Assembly (NCBI GenBank): GCA_010015805.1 | Contig: ML978131.1 | Location: 930,001-994,000 of the forward strand | DNA length: 64,000 nt | Direction of reading: 5' to 3' | Source of the DNA: Rhizodiscina lignyota | Lineage: Eukaryota > Ascomycota > Dothideomycetes > Aulographales > Rhizodiscinaceae | In this document: positions 54,023 to 64,000 of the stretch, in pieces | Numbering within the stretch: position 1 is the first letter of the stretch | How the letters are laid out: each line of letters begins with the position of its first letter | Program-made: the position numbers and the translations under genes | Notes under the pieces: model-generated | Database searches by the model: none | Told to the model about the DNA's origin: nothing | The model's input: the letters and a program-made list of their open reading frames with translations, nothing else

Positions 54023-55267
54023 ATGGCGACCATAGCCGCTGAAGGATTAGATTTGACTCCAAAGGAACAAATAATCTTGGAGCATCGGCTGTGGGCAATG
54101 GACCCCGAGGGATATCCGCTAAGACACCACGAGGAGAACAGAAGACAACTTGAGTACGTGCTTAGCCAAAACGCATGTGCGCTTTCACAGTCTATCGAGT
54201 CTCCCGATCCGTCCAACGCTATCTATGGACTGAAGGATCTTATTCTGGAAATGTTTGCTGACGCAGACTTCGACTTCGAACCGGCCAGTGGCTCCGAACC
54301 GGCGAGATGGGAGGAGCTGCTAGAGTACGTAATAAATGTCGCGACGGTCAGCGAGAAAACTGGTAAAGAGGTGGAGGCATTCGAGCTGATATGGGCGGTC
54401 AAAATTTATATGCTTCCGAAGCATTTTCTGCAGAACTGGGAGTGCGACTTTGATGACATTGTACTGCACCTTGCTCGGAAGGCTCGGGAGAAGTTGGGAG
54501 AGAAAATGGACTTCGCCGAGCTTCTCAGGGACCTCGAGACGTTCGGCCTCACTGCAGAACACTACAAAGACATGACTATGATGGATCTAATGATCTATCA
54601 GCATCCTATTCTCTGCCAGACGTATCAGGGATGCGAGCAACGTTACGCGAGAATCTACGCATTCTTCCAAGAATGTCTCAACATTGACATCGTTAAAGCG
54701 TTACTATTTTCGCTTGACACGAGGCTTCCTTCCGAATTGGTCGACATGGTGCTTGATTTCGCAAATTTGAAGACGATCCCACTTCAGCCAAGCGATGGCG
54801 TTGTTCGGCAAGATCTTTCAAGTATTCTCGCAGCTATGGAGGATGAAGAACGGGGAACATTTAGCAGAGACCAAGCGGAAGAGATCGCTCGTTGTTGTGA
54901 AATCCTTCCGTGGTATCTCCAGTGCTCTGAGAGGCAGAAAAGGGAGGTGTTGCATGATAGATTCCGTGCACCGCTGCCAACACGCGACAACGATGAGGGT
55001 GTTCTTGAGGTGGACGAGGATGCGGTTGCGCTGCCAATGTATAGTCGAGTTGCTACAGGGAGAGATCCTCAAGATTTCGTGGAAGCGGCGAAGATATTTG
55101 TGACATGGTGGAATGCTGACTGGGCGATGGTCAAACATCTGAATTTTGGGTTGAAGTTTGTTATATTCTGTGAAGATATACCTTACAATTTCCCGTGGGC
55201 AGAGTCTTATTACGCTGGGCCATATGAAATACGGTTTTACAAGCGCGAGGGCATGTTTAAAGGGTAA
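54023..55267 (+). CDS. Conserved hypothetical protein
   Basis: Intronless frame of 414 residues with an ATG in the context CAGCATGG. The sequence is acidic and mostly helical with many Trp, Glu and Leu residues. No signal peptide or membrane segment. A segment near residue 240 (DTRLPSELVDMVLDFANL) resembles the LPxELVxxVL start of F-box-like motifs, but its mid-protein position makes an F-box role doubtful. The C-terminal part (WWNADWAMVKHLNFGLKFVI) has no recognised family. The coding look is strong: long frame, even amino-acid use. Function unknown. Confidence 0.65.
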   Translation: MATIAAEGLDLTPKEQIILEHRLWAMDPEGYPLRHHEENRRQLEYVLSQNACALSQSIESPDPSNAIYGLKDLILEMFADADFDFEPASGSEPARWEELLEYVINVATVSEKTGKEVEAFELIWAVKIYMLPKHFLQNWECDFDDIVLHLARKAREKLGEKMDFAELLRDLETFGLTAEHYKDMTMMDLMIYQHPILCQTYQGCEQRYARIYAFFQECLNIDIVKALLFSLDTRLPSELVDMVLDFANLKTIPLQPSDGVVRQDLSSILAAMEDEERGTFSRDQAEEIARCCEILPWYLQCSERQKREVLHDRFRAPLPTRDNDEGVLEVDEDAVALPMYSRVATGRDPQDFVEAAKIFVTWWNADWAMVKHLNFGLKFVIFCEDIPYNFPWAESYYAGPYEIRFYKREGMFKG

Positions 55268-55412
55268 ACGAACAGGCATGGTGTACTTGAACTCTCTTCC
55301 TCAAAGTTTGATATTGTTGTTCTGTCTTGGCATACGATACCCGGTGTTATGTACAGATTGCAGAAGATACGTTTATATACAAAAGTTAATTTAGCAGCTA
55401 ACGGATCGAAAA

Positions 55413-55550
55413 GGCAGTATGGCTCAAGGGGTTAGCCCCGACTTCACCTGAGCTGTACTTGCTCCTCCTGCACACCTCCAACCAACCGGCTGGGGCTGTC
55501 AGGTCTGGGGAATAGGTTCGACTCCCGCGGGGATAGGACCTATTCTTTTG
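55413..55550 (+). ncRNA. RNA polymerase III type-2 promoter element; tRNA-like or other small RNA
   Basis: TGGCTCAAGGGG matches the A-box consensus TRGYNNARNNGG in full, and GGTTCGACTCC (about 55515-55525) matches the B-box consensus GGTTCGANTCC in full, roughly 95 nt downstream. An 8-bp inverted repeat (GAATAGGT/ACCTATTC, 55510-55517 and 55538-55545) spans the B box, followed by TTTT and then longer T runs suited to Pol III termination. A cloverleaf does not close: the acceptor and T stems mismatch. So it may be a decayed tRNA, a SINE head or an unrecognised Pol III RNA. Ends are approximate. Confidence 0.4.
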
Positions 55551-55708
55551 CATTTTTATTTTACCTTTTTTTTCTTCTATTAGTCCTCTATTTGCTGGAC
55601 ATATTATAAGCGTCATAAATAAATAAATATTTTTTTGAAGGGAAGAATTACCGAGAGCCTGTACTCTAATTGCGTGTTGTAGAAAAGTACTGGACGGGCT
55701 CTACTATA

Positions 55709-55716
55709 TCACGTGA
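55709..55716. promoter_or_regulatory. TCACGTGA palindrome (E-box type) upstream of RPS21
   Basis: Perfect 8-bp palindrome containing CACGTG, about 140 bp before the RPS21 start codon. CACGTG is the binding core of bHLH and Cbf1-type factors. A role in ribosomal protein gene control is plausible but inferred from position. Confidence 0.45.
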
Positions 55717-55856
55717 CGCACAAAAATCTCGCCAAGCCCGAATTGCAAGGGTGATTTTGATGCATTGAAGAACTTCACACCCCGACGTCGCAAACATACG
55801 CCAATTCCATAACCCGACCTCATCTACGCTACAGCTCCTCTTAAACCTTGTTCATC

Positions 55857-56205
55857 ATGGAAAACGAACGCGGCGAACTCGTAGACCTGTGAGCACCTCC
55901 ATTCTTAGTCTTCCGCGCAACTGTATCAATTTTGAACATCACGCCTCGTTCTTGAACTGACACTTGTGCTCAACAGCTACGTCCCTCGCAAATGCTCTGC
56001 TACCAACCGCATCATCAAGGCCAAAGACCACGCTTCCGTCCAGATCTCCATCGGCAAGGTTGATGAGAATGGCCGCTACACGGGCGAGAACCACACATTT
56101 GCGCTCTGCGGCTTCGTGAGGGCGATGGGTGAGAGCGACGACTCGATGAACAGGCTGGCACAGAGGGATGGCTTCCTGAAGGGTGTTTGGAGCGCGAGCA
56201 GATAA
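55857..56205 (+). CDS. RPS21: 40S ribosomal protein S21 (eS21)
   Basis: Two exons (55857-55888, 55977-56205; 88-nt intron) give 86 residues. The sequence is the highly conserved eukaryotic eS21: [40 protein letters not shown], then [20 protein letters not shown] and the end [16 protein letters not shown]. It is part of the cytosolic small ribosomal subunit, where it is needed for 40S maturation. Length is as expected. The early intron close to the start codon is typical of fungal ribosomal protein genes. Confidence 0.97.
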
Positions 56206-59200
56206 CTGCGATATTCATGATGGGCAGATGAGTGAAAGGTGTGTATTCTGCAGCCTATCTCTGATATCCTCCGCTGACCACGGTGCAGTTTCGGATGGAC
56301 ACGAATGGAACTGGCTTCATGGCATTAGACACGTCTTCATCTTCGGATTGTGCAGCAGTTACAAGTGTGGCGCAAGGACAGAAGTTCTTCAGGCAATTAA
56401 ACAACATTCTCGCCAACCTCTCTCTCTCAAATTCGACCCATGCATAATACTTTCAGTGACATATACAGCCCATTCAAACTCCGGAATAGTGCGGTATATC
56501 AAGGCCTCCTCATTCAGCTCTCCATGAACGAGGAGGTAGGGACATTTCAACCGCTAGACCAAATCCATTCGCCTTTGAAGAGCTACGGCGGCCAGGTCCT
56601 GCGCATCTCGTACAGATGTCCGCGGGACATATCGTCACTGTAGATAATATTCCGGGCAAACATACTGCTCGCGTGAGATGCGATTTCGTCGGCGTGGTAG
56701 AAAACCCAGTAACCGTAGAATGCCCATTTCAATGGCGACGAGACGTCTTTATGCATGACAACCATTTAACATATAATCATGCGAGGGGCGTAGTTTACAA
56801 GTATTGTTGAATTAGTACGTAGTAGATTAGACTTTTATGCTTTCGTTACTGAACTATGCGATCGAGCGTTTCTGCCATGTCTCCGCCAGGAATCTTTCCA
56901 TGCCGGACTGTAGCACAGCAAATCGAAGATCGATTATAATCTACAACGGCTAACGAGGAAAAAGGCATACGAAAAGGCAAGAGGCAGAAAAGGGTCAAGG
57001 GAAAACAGAAAGAAAGCACCGAGGCATGGTGACAATCGCTGCAAAGCACGTTGATCCATTAATCTCATCGACGAACGCCCGTAGCCGAGCTTCATCATCT
57101 TCCATAGATGGGATCGAGTGTTCGAAATACAGTTTCGTTCATTGAAGCTTCATCCTGAGAGAGCGAAAGCCCTGGTAAATGGAATGGATTATGGACCGCA
57201 AGACCAAGTAACTTTTTCTTTGTTTGATTTTCTCTCTTACTAAGAACGGAATGGTTCTTAGGCTTCAGTATTTTCTTGATTCACTATCCACATAAGAAAT
57301 GTCAGAGAGCGCTCTTAGCTTCAAATCGAGTACCGAGCACCAAGCACCAAGCACCGAAAATTGGAATTAATACCATATGATCTACAAGCTATCGACTATG
57401 CCTCTCATAACGAGAGCAGTGGTAAGTAGACAAGTGCTGAAGCTATTCTATCAATTTTGACTGCTTCACGGCTCCGCGATATAATGGAATACGATCGATA
57501 TGGACCACTGTTCGATTCACTGAAAATTGCGAAGAGCTCTTGAAGGCAATGGAAGACAAACCCAAGGTCGCGAAAAGAGTCGAGGCGGCAGCGGAGAGCC
57601 CCGGGGAAGACGTGAAGTTGGCAAAGAAGCATGAGAGGCACCAGAAAGTACCTGATCGGAAGGCTTTTATAGCCTCGTTCGGGAGGAGGAGATAGAAGAT
57701 GCGGCATGTGAGAGATTTGAGGGGATTCTGGACCATCGTGTGTCCGAGGTTTGTCTGCAGAAGGAGAAGACGCCCTCAAAGATAGAAATAGGACCTGACG
57801 CGTGGGAGGAATTTGAGGGGATTGTGGAGCATGGGCATCAGTTGACGAATAATCAAATTCACTATGAACTTGCCTCTGTCTGCACGGAGAAGGGAACAAG
57901 CTGTGGAAAAGACGGCGCCAATGGATGGAAACTGAGCATGAAGTGATGGAGCCTCGTATTATAAGAGGCGAGATTGACGAAATTCCATGGCGTCAGATTT
58001 GGGAAAACTAAAGTTTGCGGAAGCGACGTGAGTATTTGGGGAGGCACAGAGCGGCATGATTGAGGCAGCAGGACTAAGGAGATACGCTTCTCATCGTTCA
58101 GCTTTCGGCTCTAATGCTGTCAAAGCACGGAGTGGTTTGAATCAATTGTATTCTTTTCGACCTCGTCATGATTGATGCCGCAATTCCTTGGTGGAGTAAT
58201 ACGATGACTGTACCCTTCCTGGTACGGCCACCCATATGTCTGACCAAGTGAAATCGACCTTCGTCTTACCTCTACTGGAACCAGGGTACAGTTCAGCATC
58301 GGCTCTTCTATCTCTAGGTATTGTGGACTCGCTGTCTAGATCTCGTTGAGTTCATCGATTTCAAGGGGGATACGATTGAATCCCATCATCCTGTTGTATC
58401 ACTGCCTCGCAAAGGCTCACAAAGGCATAAGATATCCACTCTCAAACCATTCAATTCGTTCAAGCTGCAACGGCAGTTGCTCCGTACTTATCCTGTGGTC
58501 CTCAACAACATCTGCCGAAACCAGCCCCATCATCAACACCATCCTCATCGTATCGTATCTTAATCTATATCCCCACGCCCCCAAACACCACCCCCAACGA
58601 CAACCCCCAATCCGTCTAGACCAAACGATCACCGCACCAACCTACCCCAAGCGAACAACCACGATTCCCATCCGCATCGCACAAACCCACCAGCCAGCGC
58701 ACGCCCCTCTCCGCTGCCCGTGGAGGCTCATCGGGCCTGGAAGCCGCGCACCCGGAACACGGGGTCCCGCAGCGCTGGGCCGGAATCACAGCGACGATCC
58801 ACACAACGGCCGCCGTTCGCGCCGCGTGGCGGCGGTACATGGCTGGTACATGGCGGTACGCACGCCGTAGATATCGCATTCTGCCCTTAACAGCCCAGGT
58901 TTCAGAGTGCCCGCTGACAAGGCCTGGCGGCCACCTGGCGCGCCCTGGCAAGGCTTGTCTCTTATTCCCGGCAGGAAGCGCGGAGAGGTGTAGCATGCCG
59001 GACCGGGGTGCGGTTTGCTCTGCTGCGGCGTCGGTAGCCGACTTGCGCGCTGCCACATATCAGCCCTTTGCGATTAGAGGTAGGACGATTCATGGAAGAC
59101 ATGGAAAGCATGAGATGATTTTTCTTCCTTCTGGCTCTGGACGCAGACGAGCAGGGTCGCGCGATTCGACTGGAAGATCGGGGGTGGAGGTTTGCCTGGA

Positions 59201-61629
59201 TGTGGAAAGTGAGGTGTGCGTGATTCAGCGTGAAACATATCCATTAACCGCAGATGGCACTCAAAACAACATTGCTATCGTCGCCGGCATGCAGCCTATA
59301 TCGTGTCAATCCTTCTGCTCGAAAAATTGCTCTTGTATGGAGCGAATAGCAGCGGATGGAGCAGCGCACCGGGCGGCGTATGGAGTCGCGGTTCGTCGGT
59401 TCCAGAAATCCAGGAGCAGGCACTGGTCTACGCCTGAGGTCGAGTCCATACAGCTGTAGCGGGAAAGTCGAATGGAGTATGCTGTGCAACCAGTGGGCGA
59501 CGGACGTGTTCGATGGCACCACCGCACCAGCAGTCATCAATTGGCAAAGACGCTCAGTCGCGCGCGCGCTGGCAAAGGCGGTCACCTCGCACAGCATGTC
59601 GCGGAAGCTCTGCCGGTCAAATCGGACTCCTGCGGTCGCGCGGGCCGTTATTGGAGTGTCTGCTTTGTTAGAGACATGCGTTGCGCGGTGCGCGCTGTAA
59701 CGTGCGCTCCATTCGCCGGTGAGGCATGAGGTCTTGTCTCAGAATCAGAAGGAAACCGGGTTTTTGCTTTTCCCTGACGCGTGTGGGTTCGTAACAGCAG
59801 CAGACATGCCATCTGTGCAATGCGCGATGTACATGTTGACTCTACTGCAGCATGCAGGTAGGCCTTCGGGCCGCCATTTGGGGATCGGGCCGGCCGCTAG
59901 CCTCGCGTCAAGACCAGTAGGCAAGGAGAAAGTCGTCCGTTTTGTTGGATTGGTCCATTGGCCATGCGTGTCTCGCGGTTGTGCCGGAATTTAAAAGGCA
60001 AAAGAAATAGAATCGGATTAGCACGGATCGGCCAGCGAATATATGCAAGGGAGCGACGAATCCGCGCCAGTCTGACAGGAAAATGGCATGCTGCGAATTC
60101 TGGGATTGGCGCGGACGGCGTGAAATGCGTTGCGCGCCTGGCTGCAATTCAGTACAGATGAAGGGCAGGCGTCGGGCCTTGCCCGGACTGGCAAAACGCC
60201 ACATGCCTTGCCGCTTCCGGCAGTTTTGGCTTGAAAAAGCTCCGCAACTTACCGAGCTAGGGCAAACGCTAGCGCGCGTAAGGTACGATCCGATTCCGAC
60301 GTGTCGCTCCTTCCTTCTTTCATGCGCATGCATAATTCCTGCGTCTGTGAAAAAGTGCTCCGTGTGCGATTCGCCAGGACGGACTAATAGCATTGCTTCG
60401 TCCTGACGATTCTGTTGCAATTCTGCGCGATACCATGCAGGATCGCTGCGTCTCGAAAAGTCTTTGCGCATTGGGCCCTTGTCGCGATTGGATCTGATAA
60501 CTGGCTTCTCGACAGCATGCGGTAAGGGAAAGACGTGCGCGCCAGGAGCAACGAAACATGCGCTGCACGATTTCTGCGTCTCGAAAAATCTTTGCATTTC
60601 GCTTCGTCGGGACTGGCCTACCTAATACCTTAGCTGTTTCTTCGTCGAAGGGCGGTGAAAATGCAAAATGCGTCATGAAGGGCCTCGTCGGCCGGGTCGT
60701 CGGCGTTAAGGGGGAAGAAAGTGGAGCCGATAAAATGTCGGTGCATCTGGCTCGGCAATCGAGAAGGTGGCCTTCATCTGACACGACATCTGAGATCAGA
60801 TGGTGTCACCAGCACCGTGTCACCCTCAGTCTGCGATCCGTGCTTTATTGAAGTTGAGCCTCAACAAATGCGCAGTGCTCCACCCCATGTGCGGTGTGTG
60901 TAGGAGCGTTGTAGCAAAACATCTTTTGCATTTATGTTCAGTCTATAACATCCACTTGCCATCGCCATCGCCATCGTCCATGGCACTGATTGGGGAGCCT
61001 CCTCGCTTTTTCGTGATCATGTGCCTTTTGCCTGTCCACCATGATGTGTGTGCACCGATGCAGCTCGAGAGCCCGATTGAGGCTTCTCTGCTAGAAACAA
61101 CAAAGTCGAAAAGCAAAACCAGCAAGGGGGCTAAGAGAGGAAATCTTGTGCAATGCCGGGCTGTAGGAAAACCAATAACCAGATAACAAGTGCAACCGCA
61201 TTTTGTACTGTTGCAGAACGCAGTCAAAGCCGAAAGTCAAAAAGCCACAACCAGAAGAAGAAAAACCGAAACGGCATGGATGGTCGCCAAGGTGTTTTTT
61301 GTCGCCGCTCTAAGCCATGAATGTAAAGCAGACAGCCAACCCTCCCCTTTTCGTGAGAAGTACCCTCGTTTCAGCCATTAGCGTGAGAAAAGAGCCTGAG
61401 CTCTATACCGTATAAAGCAGAATGTGATGTTGAGCATGGGAAAAACCGTCATGTCGACGTTAAAGTTAAAAGGCATAGGAATGGGGTGTCGAAAGCAGCA
61501 AGCAGTTTTTTGTGAACCGAAACTGGACATGCTTTTGGGACGTTGCCTGGTGGCAATGTCAAAGAAAAGAAAAATGATGAGATTCCCCGTGGGGGTTTTC
61601 ATGGTCGTCGTATTCATCCGATTCAATGA
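56206..61629. other. 5.4-kb stretch without a supportable gene
   Basis: Many overlapping short frames, none with a recognised domain or convincing splice structure. Around 57520-57950 two plus-strand frames look protein-like (LLKAMEDKPKVAKRVEAAA; then FEGILDHRVSEV and FEGIVEHGHQL as an internal duplication) and may be remnants of a small gene. From about 58700 to 60900 the sequence turns visibly more GC-rich, with CpG-rich words. A degenerate direct repeat lies at 60330-60610. The end (60950-61629) has simple CATCGC and A-rich stretches next to the ABC transporter 3' end. Confidence 0.4.
60437..60602 (+). repeat. Degenerate direct repeat, unit about 36 bp
   Basis: GATCGCTGCGTCTCGAAAAG near 60441 and GATTTCTGCGTCTCGAAAAA near 60568 start two ~36-bp copies (shared core CTGCGTCTCGAAAA.TCTTTG) about 126 bp apart. 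A weaker third copy (CCTGCGTCTGTGAAAAAGTG) begins near 60338. Each is followed or preceded by a CGCCAGGA word. This suggests an eroded tandem duplication of about 110-130 bp. Confidence 0.45.
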
Positions 61630-64000
61630 TCAGTGATGTTTGTGGTAGTTCTCGGGACTCGTTCGTCCCTCTTCGTGTGGTGATGGAGGAGCGTCAATGG
61701 CGTCTCTCGGCTGCTCTCTATTCGGTTCTCTGGGACTCGATTCCCTAGTCTCTTTCGGCGATGTCTGCTGAGAAATCTTCTTGCCTTCATCTTCGCTTGT
61801 GCTCGCGCTGCTCTCACCCGACTCGATACCCATCATAGCGGCATCCTTAGACTCCTTACGAAGTCGGTCTGCCTTGCCTTGTAATCTCGTCGCCTCCTCC
61901 GCCGCTCGCTGGGCACGTACCTGCTTTCTCCACATGCTGGCATATCGTCCTCTCTTTGCCAAGAGCTCATCGTGAGATCCGCGCTCGGCGACCCGGCCCT
62001 CATGCAAGACTAGGATCTGGTCTGCCCTAACAATGGTGCTGAGTCTATGCGCGATGATGAGCATTGTTCTGCCCTGGCCAAGCGTTGTCAGAGCGTCTTG
62101 GATGTGCTGCTCCGTCTCAGTGTCTAATGCAGCGGTAGCCTCGTCCAGCAGGATAATGCGAGGGCCTTTGAGAATCGTGCGTGCGATAGCAACACGCTGC
62201 TTCTCACCCCCGGACAGTCTGAGGCCGCGGTCGCCGACCTTTGTCTCATATCGGTCGGGGAATGCCATAATCTTGTCGTGGATGCTGGCAGCCCGGCACG
62301 CTTCGTAGACCTCCTCGTCTGACGCGCCGGGGTTGGCATATTTGAGATTGTACATCAGGGTTTCGTTGAAGAGAACTGTGTCCTGAGGGACGACGCCAAT
62401 GTGCTTTCGCACTGATTCGATTGATAGACCTTGGACATCATGGCCGTCAACTTGGATGCTGCCGTCTTCAGGGTCATAGAAGCGGAACAATAACCTGAAG
62501 ACAGTCGACTTTCCGCCTCCAGACTCACCGACCAAGGCAGTTGTTGTGCCTGGTTGGCAATCAAAGTCTAGACCCTTAAGAGCCGGCTTCCTCCCATCGT
62601 ACGAGAACTTGACGTCGTCGAAGCGAATGTGGCCTTCACAGAAAGGTAATTCTTGCACTCCCGGCTTGTCGATCACAGTTGGTTGTTCCTTGAAAAGTTC
62701 TAGCATCCGCTCCGAGTTAATCAGCGATGACTGTATCACGCGGTAGAATGTTCCGAAGTAGTTGAGTGGCGACTGCAGCTGCGCCATGTACGTCAGTAGC
62801 GTGACGAACTTGCCCACTCGGAGCTGGTCGGTCGTGACTTGATAAGCGGCGATGAAGCATGTTATCATAAGGCCAATCATGAAGATGGAGTTTTGAGAAA
62901 CGTTCATCAGGTTCAACGACAGCATGACCTTGTACTCAGCGGACTGATACATGTCGACTGCCCTCCGATACCGTCTGAACTCGTAGTCTTCGGCATTGAA
63001 GTACTTGACAGTTTCGTATGACACCATGGAGTCGTTCCTGGCACGTGTTAGAGCTTTAGAGAACATTAGAACATTACGAAACTCACTTGACAGCGTCTTG
63101 TTCTCTGTCTGCATTGACCATGACGCGTCGAATTTCGGCCCTCCACTGTGCCATGCGAATGGTCAAATAGATGTACCAGAACACAATGACCGCGACCACG
63201 AGCGCGTAATAGGCGTCAAACGCGATCAAGAAGTAAGCGACGGCCACGAACATATCCACGATGATCGGGACGACTTGAAAAGTGACCTGTTCCAAGAATG
63301 TGTTGATAGAGCTACCCTTTCCCATCGCAGACAGTACTTCTCCGGTCTTCTTGCCAAGGTGAAAGTCGAGGCTCAAGCTGTGGACATGTTCGAACGTCGC
63401 GATTGAGAGTTCTCTGTACGAGTACTGTCCCACCGGTATCCAGAGTACGGCTCGAGCGGCTCCAAGGATGCCATTATTGCCCTGCAGGAAGCGGTACACG
63501 ACGTACAGGACGATGGCCGTCCATGGCATGCGCACTTCGCCATTCTCACCAGAGAGATCATCTGTAATTAAACCGACTTGGTATGGGACTAGCAAGTTCA
63601 GTCCTCGTTGCAGGATCACGATCAGGACGCAGAGAACCACGACAAGTTGGAGCTTTCGGTCTTTCGATGGCCAGAGGTATGGCAGGAAAATGGAGTAGCC
63701 ACGAATGTACTCCCACCACGTCCGCGAGGGTATCTGAGTTGGTCGCACCCAACTTGGTTGTTCTTGTTCCTCGGGGCTACCCTTGCTCGCTGTGCCATAC
63801 CCATGACCGTTTGCACTTCCATTGGGAAAGCCGTTCGGCGTCTGTTGACCCGACAACAAGCCCGTCGTCTCTTCTGCGTCAGCTCTCTGTTGTTTAACTC
63901 TTGCTACAACTAGGAAAAGTACGTAGAAGCCAATCAGGGCACCGAGGAGGAGGATACGGAGTATGTCCAGAACCACCTCGGCAATCTCCCACTTGGACGC
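61630..64000 (-). CDS. hmt1: Hmt1-type vacuolar ABC half-transporter, N terminus off the window
   Basis: Two exons are visible (64000-63087, open at the right edge, and 63037-61630; 49-nt intron). An N-terminal extra membrane segment (ILRILLLGALIGFYVLFLVV) precedes the core half-transporter: LNLLVPYQVGLITDDLSG, the ATM/HMT signature region joined across the intron (ADREQDAVK to NDSMVSYETVKYFNAEDYEF), then the nucleotide-binding domain with Walker A GESGGGKST, LSGGEKQRVAIAR, Walker B IILLDEATAALD and the H-loop IIAHRLS. A ~100-residue Lys/Ser/Glu/Pro-rich tail follows. The extra N-terminal membrane domain distinguishes Hmt1 proteins (vacuolar, phytochelatin/glutathione-metal or heavy-metal tolerance) from mitochondrial Atm1. 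Function is inferred from family. Confidence 0.9.

Larger units (their letters stand above)
55268..55856. other. Intergenic region with a Pol III-like element and the RPS21 promoter
   Basis: About 590 bp. The left half contains A-box/B-box matches followed by T runs (see the separate entry); the right half is the promoter of ribosomal protein S21 with a TCACGTGA site. Confidence 0.5.

Noticed and set aside
55413-55550. Functional tRNA gene
   Set aside because: A and B boxes match, but the acceptor, D and T stems do not pair well; kept only as a Pol III-like element.
58346-60597. Several frames of 100-230 codons in both strands of the GC-rich stretch
   Set aside because: High GC lowers stop frequency; the frames overlap on both strands, are Arg/Ala/Ser/Cys-rich and show no family.

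Overview
The window is nuclear DNA of a filamentous ascomycete (Pezizomycotina; the order cannot be fixed from sequence alone). Evidence: short introns of about 45-110 nt with GT..AG ends and CTAAC/CTGAC-like branch points, a Zn2Cys6 regulator, a fungal bZIP protein with a DUF3425-like tail, a HET-domain relic, and an Hmt1-type vacuolar ABC transporter. I could close 24 complete genes and 2 that run off the edges. No retroelement, DNA transposon, CRISPR array or convincing intact tRNA was recognised.

Layout. 0-5 kb: a protein kinase running off the left edge, then a GMC oxidoreductase. 5-11.4 kb: a Zn2Cys6 regulator, a secreted (alpha/alpha)-type glycoside hydrolase (GH162-like?) and a small three-exon orphan. 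12.9-17.8 kb: a proline/glutamine-rich conserved protein, then a divergent bZIP/short-chain dehydrogenase pair. 18-22 kb: a HET-domain relic and a 923-residue protein with a possible PD-(D/E)XK core. 22.9-26.5 kb: an unusual fusion of an AIM6/PLC-like phosphodiesterase, a polytopic membrane region and a DUF3431 domain, with a candidate 6-nt microexon. 27-34.5 kb: an SDR, a PRELI/Ups protein, a MAPEG protein, a GrpB-like protein and a secreted glycoprotein. 34.7-36.3 kb: a cytochrome P450.

37.4-50 kb is the most interesting part: an intronless GH106-like glycoside hydrolase, a 3-hydroxyisobutyrate-dehydrogenase-like enzyme head-to-head with a class II aldolase, an SMP-30 lactonase, an intronless XylB-like sugar 1-dehydrogenase, a second SDR and an aldo-keto reductase. 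Together they suggest release of a sugar, oxidation to the lactone, opening to the aldonate, then dehydrogenation and retro-aldol cleavage, with reductases handling carbonyl products. No sugar-acid dehydratase, kinase, transporter or regulator is visible in the cluster, so the substrate and exact route are inference.

50-56.2 kb: a GT8-type Golgi glycosyltransferase, two proteins of unknown function, an RNA polymerase III-like element and ribosomal protein S21. 56.2-61.6 kb is a long stretch with no supportable gene. The window ends inside an Hmt1-type ABC half-transporter whose N terminus lies off the right edge. Intron-containing models were built by hand from reading frames, splice motifs and protein conservation, and in each complete model the exon lengths sum to a whole number of codons.
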